From positions 16,960,809 to 17,024,808 of the forward strand of contig CM055107.1 in the NCBI GenBank assembly GCA_029204225.1: a DNA stretch of 64,000 nucleotides, read 5' to 3'. The translations under genes were made by a program, and so were the position numbers. Below, piece by piece: positions 54,133 through 63,528 of this stretch (position 1 is the stretch's first letter; the number at the start of each line of letters is the position of its first letter). Under the pieces are notes generated by a model that was not told the DNA's origin, ran no database searches, and saw nothing but the letters and a program-made list of their open reading frames with translations. This DNA comes from Diphasiastrum complanatum (lineage: Eukaryota; Streptophyta; Lycopodiopsida; Lycopodiales; Lycopodiaceae).

Positions 54133-54675
54133 ATGGCGTCGGCACCATCACTTTACTTGCGCGTTGCAGCTTCTCCCTCATCTTTCATGTCTTCATGCAG
54201 TCACGTATCTGCAGCGACCACAAGGCGCGTACTCTCACCAATTCGTTCTTCACATCGAGCGGATGAATCCCACTCACAAGGCATTCAGCAAAAGGGTTTT
54301 TGTAGCAGAAGGCAGACCGCCACAGCTTCAATGCTGGCAGCCCTGTCTTTGATGCTTGCCTTTGGAGGTGGGGATGCGCAGGCCAGAGATATTCCCATAT
54401 TTGGAATCAGGAAGGTGCAGAAAGTGGAGCAGGAGGTTGTGCAGGAAGTAAAGGAGCTTGTGAAGGAAGGTGTGTCAGAGGCGAAGGAGTTTGAAGAAGC
54501 TGTCAAGGAAACTGTTGCAAATCTGAGCTCATTGCCATCGAATAAGCCAGCTGCTGCTAAAGATTCAGTGCTTTCTCCGGCTTTGCAAGCAGGTATTGTA
54601 GCAGGAGCAGGGGTGGTTGCTTCTCTGGTGGCATCGTCTGTGGTGGATAATCTTGTCAGCAAACCCTCGAAGTAA
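54133..54675 (+). CDS. Small plastid-targeted protein with thylakoid-type signal
   Basis: The protein has 180 residues in a single exon. Residues 1-45 are rich in Ser/Ala/Arg with no acidic residue before 44, typical of a chloroplast transit peptide. R59-R60 followed by a hydrophobic run (64-80) and AQA at 82-84 looks like a twin-arginine thylakoid signal with cleavage before R85. The mature part begins DIPIFGIRK, then an acidic/lysine-rich helix (95-130, heptad-like V/E/K pattern) and a hydrophobic segment at 150-171 that could span a membrane. I do not recognise the family with certainty and assign no function. The start was chosen for good context (GCTATGG) and for the transit peptide; ATG 53989 in the same frame would add 48 residues. 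It is the only plausible cellular gene in the window. Confidence 0.8.
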   Translation: MASAPSLYLRVAASPSSFMSSCSHVSAATTRRVLSPIRSSHRADESHSQGIQQKGFCSRRQTATASMLAALSLMLAFGGGDAQARDIPIFGIRKVQKVEQEVVQEVKELVKEGVSEAKEFEEAVKETVANLSSLPSNKPAAAKDSVLSPALQAGIVAGAGVVASLVASSVVDNLVSKPSK

Positions 54676-56340
54676 TATTGGAGCTGTGTGTAAATATTTT
54701 CTGTTAGAGTTTGCTTGCATTCAAAGCTAGTCATTGTTGTGGAGGTGCTCTGTTGGAACTTGCTCGAGTTCAAAGCTTCAACAAAAGCTACACATTGTTA
54801 TTTTCAGGTAAAAGATAGGTTTCATAGTATCCAGTCTATTTAGAGGCTGCAGACATGGAATTTTTTTATTCTATAATCGTCAGTATTCATAATGGAATAT
54901 TGCTGATGATTTGATAAAATGCCAAAATGTGCTCTTCTATATGAGTAATGGACAAGAAATTTTTTAGCAGATGCATATTGCTATTTGAAAATTTTCAAAA
55001 TCCTTTGGAACAATAGGGAAGAGTAGTATGATTGTGTTTGGGCACCAGATGTTAAGCCAATAATATGATGAGGCAGTTTCGAAAGTCTAGACAACCATTT
55101 GAATCAATTTCATCACGCTGAAAGATGGACGCTAGGATGCATGTTTTTGTCATATGTATACCTGAACAATCATGTATGACAAACAACTCTTCAAACCAAT
55201 CATTGAGATGATTAAGAAATATATTGCCGCTTGTTTGAAGTATGAATCCATTTGTCACATGGTCAGCCGTGTGCACTTGAAAATGTACATAGTGCACTGT
55301 GTTCAGTTATTGCTTATCTTTCTCCTTTTAGCTAATGACAAAGACGTTAAATTTGAGATTCTTTGATTGTTTAAAGTTTGCTGATCAAACTTGCAGCTGA
55401 TTGATCCGATGCTTTCTATAAGGTCCTAAGTCTAGGCTGGAGATGAGAGCATGAAGGCATGTACATATGATATTTTAGCACATGACTGAAATAACTAAAA
55501 CCCTTTGAACACAGGACATTCAACACCTACCCAAGCAAAAGACCACAAACCCGTGATCACCCCTGAGGCTGTGTGACAACATTGTCATCGTCGATAGATT
55601 CAGTAAGTAGTTGCTATGGCATCCCATACTGCCATGGCTCACTCGATGGGGATGAAGCTGACCTAGTTAGGAAAATCAATAGAAGCTCTCATTAGTTGAA
55701 GGCCTAATAAATTTAAATGTTACTATCTCTTACTTGTATAGCCATAGCCTTGATATTCTCCCTTTAAAAGAACTGTTAAGTTTTTTAATAAATGAAAATA
55801 ATTATATTTTGTTTATAAGATTTAAGCTTGGACTGACAATTCTACACTTGCAAAGCTTTCTTTCATCAATAACTTCATTTTCTTCCAAATTCGGCCAAAT
55901 CTACTTGGCCCAATTCGACCAATTTGACCAATTTTTGAACGAAGCTCGAATATTTCAAGACTCGAATTTTCGGGTCCTTATTTATTTTCCAATTGAAATA
56001 GTTAGAACAACTATTCGCACGGTGAAATTGAAGATTCAACAATTTTAACATAATCTGGTGATGTAATTTTCACTCGATTTTTGCCAATTTTGTTCAATGA
56101 CCATTTACCTACAAATACATACACATAGATGTACATTTACATATATACGTCTACGTGTATGTGTATCTTAAGATTAACTAACAATGCATCTTAAGTTGAG
56201 AATAGATACTGAGGATATTGTGATTTTGGGGCTACCGCTTATCAACTGTAGGACAACTTGCTCAAAAACTGTCTACTATTACAATGTTCACCTAATTTTC
56301 ATCCATCAAATTGTGAATTCTTTTTGAAATCCAGTTGCCA
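54676..56340. other. Downstream intergenic region, no gene seen
   Basis: This AT-rich sequence follows the plastid gene. It must contain the gene's 3' UTR and polyadenylation site, which I cannot place exactly. Short frames have no recognisable domain. Around 55890-55960 the words AATTCGGCCAAAT, TTCGACCAATTTGACCAATTTTT begin a more repetitive style that leads into the next block. Confidence 0.5.
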
Positions 56341-56349
56341 TATCAAGGG

Positions 56350-57230
56350 GGCAAAGTTCAACTCGAAACTGTCGCGAACGAGTCTGAAACTGTCGAGATC
56401 AAAATCGAAATTGTCGCGAACATGACGCTCGAAACTCAACACTCGAAACTATCGCGAAACTCGACACTCGAAACTGTCGCAAAACTGTCATGAACAATTT
56501 TTGGAGTCTCCAAATTTTCGAGACTCAATTTTTGGAGTCTACAAATTGTCGAAACTTAATTAGTGGAGGAACAAATTTTTGGAGACTCAAGACACAAAAT
56601 TTTGGAGATATTTTCGAGGTATTTCTCGAGGTATATTTCGAGGTTTCAATTTTTGGAGACACGAAATTTTCGAGACTCGAAACTCGAATTTTTGGAGTGT
56701 CTCCAAATTTTCGGGACACAATTTGTGGAGAGACGAAATTTTGTGGAGACTCAAGACACGAATTTTTGGAGGTATTTAAGAGGTACATTTCGAGGTATTT
56801 TTGAGGTACATTTCAAGTTACTTTCGATGTATTTTCGAGGGTCAGTGTCTCAATTTTTCGAGGTATTTTTGAGGTACTTTTGAAGGTGAGTTTCTCAAAC
56901 TTTTGAGGTATTTCGAGGTACGTTTCAAGGTAATTTTTGAAGACTCAAGACACGATTTTTGGAGATATTTTCGAGGTACATTTTGAGGTACTTTCGAGGT
57001 ATTTTCGAGGGTCAGTGTCTCAATTTTTCGAGGTATTTTTGAGGGTCAGTGTCTCAATGTTCGAGGTATTTCGAGGTATTTTTCGAGGTATTTTTGAGGT
57101 TTTGAGTCTCGAAATTTTGAGACACGAAATTTTCGAGACTGAAACTTGAATTTTTGGAGTCTCCAAATTTTCGAGACACTAATATTTCGAGATATTTCGC
57201 GAAAGCTTCAGTGATTTTTGTGAAATTTTC
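56350..57230. repeat. Degenerate tandem repeat rich in TTTTCGAG(AC/GTA)
   Basis: The left part repeats CGAAACTGTCGCGAA-like words (56365-56490). The rest repeats TTTTTGGAGACTC, AAATTTTCGAGAC and TTTCGAGGTATTT units of about 10-13 bp, with larger blocks repeating at about 150-250 bp (for example AGACTCAAGACACGA at about 56580, 56745 and 56939). Reading frames across it give only repetitive peptides on both strands, so it is not coding. Confidence 0.85.
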
Positions 57231-57233
57231 GCG

Positions 57234-57966
57234 TGTAGTGGGTTTCTTTCCTTGCCTAACCTGAATCCAAGATCTAGTCAATTTAGCATCAAAGAGACGG
57301 AGTTAGTTGTCACGCGGAGGTTCGTTCCCATGGGAGCGATAGTATAGTTCAGATTTCAACATGAATGGAGGATCTAACACGAACATCCATTAACACTAAG
57401 CATTAACACTACATCCATTAACCCTAAATCCACAACAATGATAGAAACTTACTCTTTTCTCTCTCACAAAAGGCATAAGAAATAGCAATCCCAATAATGA
57501 TCAAATCCAACAATTAGCAAATACAAAGGAAGCATGAGAAATGGAGGAAAAGAGAGGAAGAGCAAGGACATTCATCAATCCATTTCTAAAGAGAACCAAT
57601 CTGCTTTTATTGAAATGAGAAAATGAACATCAGGAGCAACTCGAGTTGGTCCCTTTTTATAGTAGAGAGGAGGACCCCGGCCTCTGAATCCTATTGGTCC
57701 AGTTTTGCCTCTCTTTTTATTCAAATTTAAAAAAGTGTGGGAACCATCAAAATTGGAGGGAAACCCAACTTTATTCACTAACTTGACATTTAGGCCCTAC
57801 GACATTAAAAGTCCCGCAAAAAGGCCTAAAGTCCTTTATTAACTTTTAACTAATCAATCAAATAACTATGTGATCATCGGGTTGGACTTACACACGCAGG
57901 GTGCCAAATCCCTCTCACTTATTAACTAGGGTTAGGGTTGCCTTGGGATCCGCAAACCCTCCAACA
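57234..57966 (-). repeat. 3' LTR of element E
   Basis: This is 733 bp. On the minus strand it starts TGTTGGAGGGTTTGCGG at 57966 and ends ...CACTACA at 57234. TATAAAAAGGG lies at 57661-57651. It matches 63529-64000 closely, with a few substitutions and a small insertion near 63720-63785. Confidence 0.87.
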
Positions 57967-57978
57967 GTATCCCCCACC
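57967..57978 (-). promoter_or_regulatory. Polypurine tract of element E
   Basis: On the minus strand GGTGGGGGATAC lies directly before the 3' LTR, the usual site for second-strand priming. Confidence 0.75.
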
Positions 57979-58016
57979 AAAACTGGTGGCGGTCCCACGA
58001 CACCTAAAATATGCAG

Positions 58017-58750
58017 TTATTGGGGACTTTTATTGGCTTCGCGCCGAATCTTAATTAAATGATTCTGCACCTTCTCCGTAAAGTCGAGACGTGCAGTATT
58101 GAAATCCAAATTGTGTGATAGGAAACAACGGTGGGCTCCGACAATCCATTTGGAAGTTGTCCACGAGGTGAAGCGGGATTCCCAAGAGCCTCCCATCATA
58201 GCCGCACGAAAATAGAGACGAGCAATCGGCAGCTGATCTTTGATTTGCTCTGAGGCCATCGGCTTATTTGGATCGAATCCAGGGTAGGAAGACAATCGTC
58301 CCATTTGGTTGCCACTGACGCCAACAGAGTTAGATCTTTAGCAAACATTGCCGATTGTCGCACCGCTGGATCTGGAGAGTGGACATACTCTCTCTAATAT
58401 GCTTGTAAAGCACGGTGGAAGTCCATTGAAATGGTCCAGCTGTAAGGCTGATGGCTGATTGCCCAATTGGGCGTATGGATGGTGATTTTGTCCATAGCCA
58501 ACCCCAAATCTTTCCATTTATTTCTTCGCGGCATTGGCACGTAATAGGGATCTACCCGTAACTGGCGAGGGCTGGCGACGTAACTCCTAATTGATTTCGG
58601 AGTTTTCTCAAAAACCGTGATTCTCCATGCCGGCTGCTCTCTCAGTGCAGGTATTTTATCCAACTCTTTGCCGGCCTCAATCTCGGAGGTATTAAATTTC
58701 AGAACCCATCCACCACGCGAGGACTCATGCGGATGTTGATTTAAGAAGGT
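58017..58750 (-). pseudogene. C-terminal part of the large ORF of element E
   Basis: This continues in frame from the upstream part after one TAG at about 58750. It reads PHESSRGGWVL, then ELDKIPALREQPAW, SPRQLRVDPYY and an IHTPNWAISH region, has a TAG near 58391, and shifts frame near 58300 to GFDPNKP and DQLPIARLYFRA, ending at 58017. It is homologous over its whole length to 1-716. No known domain is recognised. Conserved tryptophans and the FDPNK and RQLRVD blocks suggest a folded globular domain. Confidence 0.7.
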
Positions 58751-60391
58751 CTAGATCTGGTCCTCGACGCTGATGGGCCTTCTGAATAGAGGTCTTGTCC
58801 TTGATGAGAATGGACCCGCTTGTACTGCTGGTATGGTTGGCGGTTGATTTGATATATCTGGAGCTCCCCCCTGGTCCATGCTCGAATCAATCCCTATATC
58901 CATTGTTACAGCTTCTTGGCACGAAGGGGAGAATTGCGGCATGACCGGGACAAGGATTTGTGGTCCGGCTTCCAACACTTGAGCGACTGCTTTCTCATAG
59001 GCGGTGATGGTCTCTTTTGCCTTTGCCAACTCGACTGAAGCTGCTCCTTTGAACATATCAAAGCGGCCTTGGAATCCCTGAAGGGCCACTTTGTATGTCT
59101 CCACTTTTTTGAATAAATACGCAATCTCCGTCGGTGTGACCGGATGATCGGGTATTTGTGTTTGCAGATAGGCATCACGCTCAAGGGTGGTCGCATCCAA
59201 TTCACCTTGAAGTCGTGTGTGATCTTGTTCGGCCATCTGTAATTGCCCCTTCAGCAGCTGCACCTGTTGCTTGGCATCTTGCACTGCCTTATCTACCTGA
59301 TCATGTGCGGTTGTCAAGGTGTTTTGCAGGGAGCTGATGTAATTTTCCAAGCGACCCGCTTGTTGCTGGGCCAACTTCTTTTCGCTTTCAGCCTTATCTT
59401 CATGTTGTTTGGCTATCTTTAACTCTCAATCCAGCTGGACAATTTTCTGGCTGATCAGAGTGTTTTCGGATCCTAGATCAGAGATTCTCTGCTCCATTTC
59501 CTTCTTTTTATCCAACATAGACTGGATCACTTGCCCAAGGCTTGAAACCAACCCTAGAGCATCACCAGAATTGACGGTCGTGGCAGCAGCAGCAGCAGGA
59601 GGACCTGATGGTATTGTCCTTGGTTGGCGTGGAATAGGTGCCACGGTCTCTTCTTCTTCAAAAATATCCTCCTCTTCAAACCCTTCAGGCACTGTGGCGT
59701 CGAACTGTTTTGGTGATTTTATAGTTGTGTTGACCCGAAGTGTGGCTGGACTACCTTGTGTGTGGGGTTGCTGGCTGGCATCTTCGACACCAATAGTAGA
59801 TTCATGGATATGTCCGAATCCTCTTCCAGGAGATTGGGGTTCAAAGGGCGCTGGGCTCTGGGGCATTTCAAATATTTCAGTGGCCCCAAGGGGGTCGGAA
59901 TCATCGAACATATCCATAAAGAACTGTGTGTTGGGTGAGGTGGCTTCGGTGTGTGGGCCTGAGGCGGCCTGGGCAGCTGTGATGGGAATGGTAGGCCCAA
60001 TGGTCATAGACTGTCTTTGTATGGGAGCAGAGGCGAGGGAAGCATAAGAGGCTAGGGGGATGGGAAGTTCAGTGCGAACAGCAGCAGGGGGTGGAAGAGC
60101 AGCTGACGAGGTATGCCTAGTGCGACGTCGTGACACGAAAGACGAGTCAGGAATTACGATCTTGCTACGTGGACGACGACGACTATGAGAGCTTGAGGCC
60201 TGATGGGATGATTCTGCCGGTGCTTCTTCGTAAACCGAAAGCACATAATCCAGGTGGAAGCCATGGATTCTGTTTTCTAAGTGAGAAGCGGCTAAGAGGG
60301 ACAATAAAGAGCCAGCAACGAACTGCTGCTTAGTATTGGCCTTAATAGCTCGCTTGAGCTCATCGGAAACAGTCTTGAACCAATTGGGCAC
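58751..60391 (-). pseudogene. Middle part of the large ORF of element E: low-complexity linker and coiled coil
   Basis: The first 75 residues (WFKTVSDELKRAI onward) are helical. A long Ser/Pro/acidic low-complexity region follows (about 59950-59600). A coiled coil begins before and runs past an in-frame TGA at 59423-59425, with strong heptads in 59374-59130 (AQQQAGRLENYISSL, LLKGQLQMAEQD). The TGA probably comes from CGA by C-to-T change. The part ends with RPISVEDQI and a TAG. Coiled coil plus a charged linker is compatible with a structural or Gag-like role, but that is a guess. Confidence 0.65.
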
Positions 60392-60930
60392 AACTTAGTG
60401 TGGGATTTCACTATCTTGTGAAGGATTTGAGATGTGATGCGGTCTTTCTTGAGGTTGCCAACCATCAGGAAATTATTCAATAGCTGGGCAGCTGCATGGA
60501 TGGAAGGCTCAGTGATGGCTTCCAAAAGGTAGCCATCATTGGTCCAGTGCAGATCATTGGTGAGGTCAATAAATGGCTTGATGGCTTGTTTGGCGTGCTT
60601 GTGATTGGGTGAGGCCTGCATACTAGATGATATTCCTATAGCTGCAAGTGCGGCCTCAATGACGTGCACTTTGTGTGTGGCTCCCTGGAAAGTGATATAG
60701 AATTTGGATTTCTCTTCCTTCCACGTATTGAAGGCAAGAGTGATGAAATCCATATTGATGCGACCCGAAAAGGCTCTCTCATGAATACCCATTGCAGTGA
60801 GCAAAGGCTCCGCAAGGGTCATCCACTGCGTGACCATGCTTGTGCTAGGAAGAATCATGATGTCCATTGCAAATGAGACATCACGATGGATAGTATAGCG
60901 CGGAGACTGGAAAGTATCGGTAGAAGACAT
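60292..60930 (-). pseudogene. N-terminal part of the large ORF of element E
   Basis: The likely start is the second in-frame ATG (60930, MSSTDTFQSPRY). About 180 residues read smoothly (FAMDIMILPSTSMVTQWM, INMDFITLAFNTWKEEKSKFY, HWTNDGYLLEAI). Near 60395 a one-base change shifts the frame into the middle part, so 60395-60292 in this frame is not real coding. No domain is recognised; it is predicted mostly helical from composition. Confidence 0.65.
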
Positions 60931-61008
60931 GATGATCAGAAAAGAATTATAAATGCGTGAAAGTGTATCAGAAGGCAATGCAAGAAATTTGGAAGGCTTT
61001 GGTCGCAA

Positions 61009-61740
61009 GAAAAATTTGCAAGAGCTTCACTAGCACAAGTGAGGAATGAATCGAATTCAGCCAACTTATAGGTGAATTTGGTGGGTCTATTACACTGAAT
61101 AGTAATTTAGCTGATCAGTTTTGAACAAAAATTTGCAGGCATGTGCAGTATTGTAAAAATAGGCTATAAAAATCTCGGCGAAGGTTTCTAGGGATCTGAA
61201 CCTATCAGACGAACGTTTTCCAGGGCTGGCGAAGGATGAACCTTCATCCAGGTACTGTCATAAATGCATTTTTTCACAATCTGAACCTATGGAAAACCTA
61301 ATTTTGACATTTTAAGATCATCTAGCAGGTCGGCAAAGGTTCATAATGAGGTTATGATGCTCGGCGAAGGTTTCCAAAATGGCATATCACTGAACATTCG
61401 CCTGTCTCAAAAATTGGATTTTCTCTTATCAGGAACCTTCGCCCACCTCAATTTAGATAAATCAAGGGTGGATGTACAGTCTGAGAGCTCAGCGAAGTTT
61501 CCTGATACTGTATTGGCCAAATCTGCCCAAATCAGTGATTTTCTAAGTCATTGTCCATAAAAAATATTGTGTTTCCTTTTCCTTATGCTGATGACTTCTT
61601 GACTTTTGCTCATCAGTCTTTTCTTATTTTTTTGCTTTTCTTTTTGTTTGTTTTTTTTTTAACTGTCTTTTTCCAAAAAACTTAGCAAATTAAATACTGA
61701 AAACAAAAAATTGAAAAACAAATAAAATTAAAAAATATAT
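61009..61740. other. Non-coding spacer of element E with GGCGAAGG words
   Basis: This AT-rich spacer between the integrase relic and the large ORF carries scattered C(T/G)GGCGAAGGTT(T/C) words (about 61169, 61223, 61330 and 61361) and their complement (61434). No coding region was seen. Confidence 0.55.
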
Positions 61741-62330
61741 TGAGATCAGGCTTGCTGAATTGGCGGAGCAGGGTGCCAAAACTTGCGTAATCGGCTGCCA
61801 TTTACAGGAGTATCAAATCGTTTTCCATCCAAGTGCTCAAGAATTACTGCGCCATAGTTCAGGATTTCCTTCACTTTATATGGGCCTTCCTCAGAAAACT
61901 TCAACTTACCCTTGATCAGCTTGGTTTTGTACATCAATGCACAATCTCCTACTTTCAGATCTTTCTTGTGCAAACGACGATCGTGCCATGCCTTGTGGCG
62001 GGCTTTCTCTGCTGCTAAGACATGAACGACCATCAATCGGGTTTCACATAATTTGTGCAACGCTTCATGACGGAGTTGTAAGGACATATCATCATTTAGT
62101 CGTTTCGTTGCTGCTATGCGTAAAGATGGGATTAAAAATTCAATTGGCATAACAACATCTTGACCATAAACCAGTTGAAAAGGTGTTTGATTTGTACTAT
62201 TTTTGTAAGCGGTTCAGAATGCCCATAATGCTGCATACAATTTATGTTCCCAATCGGACCGACTTGCTTCAACTGTCTTTGTCATAATGGTGCAGAGAAT
62301 CTTATTGGAAGATTACGCTTGGCCATGATC
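61741..62330 (-). pseudogene. Integrase C-terminal relic of element E
   Basis: The minus strand reads GQA-stop-SSNKIL, KTVEASRSDWEHKLYAALWAF, a TGA stop, TAYKNSTNQTPFQLVYG, then a helical stretch, DRRLHKKDLKVGDCALMY and EEGPYKVKEI, ending after HPAPPIQQA. This is the end of the integrase core and the GPY-type DNA-binding domain of a gypsy element. The glutamate expected after GQA (the catalytic E of DDE) is replaced by the stop. Sequence upstream of 62330 shows no pol, so the rest was deleted. Confidence 0.85.
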
Positions 62331-63507
62331 AAATAGATAATGAGATTGGATCTAGATTTTTCCAAAAAAACTGTCTCAGATTAGATCTGCTAGATCTATT
62401 CCACTTTTCAAGAATCTGATTCTATACGATGAAAACCTTTCGGAAATTCGATCAATCGATACTTCTCAAAAATGATAAATATCTCAGAATCCAATTCAGA
62501 ATATATCAGATTTGATCCAAATTTTGATAGACTTGATCTGGAAAATCAAAAACTAAAAATAGGACTGGCAAAGGTTCACTAGGCGAAGGTTGGCTTGGCG
62601 AAGTTTAAACAGTGCTATGTTGGGAAAAAACTCTCTAAACACTTTTCTGGCAATTTCTTGGAAAATAACATTTGCCGACTTCTCAAATGAAAGATGTGAC
62701 ACAGATAAATCTATGGAAAACCTGACGAAGGTTTCTGACACAAGGAAATACAGTTTTCGTAATTTGGCGAGGGTAAAAATCAAAATTTTTTGTGATTTGA
62801 TTAAGAAGAATCTTTGTCGAGCTCAAAAAATAGTATTTTTCTATAAATAGAATGTTTTGGAAACTCGGCGAAGGGTCGAGTAATACTGATAATTTTGCAA
62901 AAAAGTGACTTTTTTGAAAAATATGACAATATGACAACTGATCCTGTGAAACCCTTTCTAGTTTTGGTATTATTCTTCGCCGACCTGGCAGTAGATAGAT
63001 CTGAATCACATCTTAGCACAGTAAATCGGACGAAGGTTCTTTTTCTGTATCTTTTAGGGTTTTAATAATTTTTAGTGTTTTTTGGCAATTTTTTTGATGT
63101 TTTTGGAAATTTGCTGGGAATCAATCTTCGCCCTTCAAACTAAAGGTTTTGTAAACAAAACCGAAGGTGTCTGTAACTCGGCGAAGGTTTCCTGAAAGAG
63201 GGTAAAAAGTTTTGAGCTCTGATGACGTTTTTTGTCTCTTTTTGACCAAATCTGACAGATTTGACCGATTTTTGTTATTTTCTCTGATATCTCAGATCCA
63301 AATGGATCTTAAGACTGGTGATCTGAATAGCTTTTCCTGTTTAATAATCAGATTAGATTTCAAACAAGAAAATCCACTCAAATCAAGCAAAATCAATCCC
63401 AAACTAACCTTAAAATGCAGATCAAACACTATTCATGCCACGACAAGATGCCTAATGCAAGCTAACCATCAACCAAACATGTTGCAAACTGAAAAATTGG
63501 CATAGCT
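62331..63507. other. Leader-side region of element E, no gene seen
   Basis: This is AT-rich, with GATCT/AGATC words (62345-62540) and many GGCGAAGGTT-like words. Where a complete element would carry gag, protease and RT there is no recognisable coding sequence. Confidence 0.55.
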
Positions 63508-63524
63508 CCCCGGCAACGGCGCCA
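63508..63524 (-). promoter_or_regulatory. Primer binding site of element E (tRNA-Asp type)
   Basis: The minus strand reads TGGCGCCGTTGCCGGGG four bases inside the LTR end. As I recall, this 17-mer is the site complementary to the 3' end of plant tRNA-Asp used by Athila-type elements. It differs from the initiator-Met site of families A and B. Confidence 0.87.
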
Positions 63525-63528
63525 AAAT

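Noticed and set aside
54285-54773. A 162-codon minus-strand frame over the plastid gene
   Set aside because: It is a shadow of the plus-strand gene, rich in Ser/Thr from complementing Glu/Lys codons.
56490-57149. Open frames of 70-106 codons in the TTTCGAG repeat
   Set aside because: They are open on both strands only because the repeat lacks stop words in some frames. The peptides are repetitive without domain character.
59409-60047. A 212-codon plus-strand frame
   Set aside because: It is the antisense of the low-complexity part of the element E ORF; composition (Gly/Ser/Trp rich) reflects the opposite strand.
63508-63524. Possible tRNA gene end at the element E boundary, and at the TGGTATCAGAGCC sites
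   Set aside because: Only the tRNA 3' end complement is present, next to an LTR end; there is no cloverleaf. They are primer binding sites.
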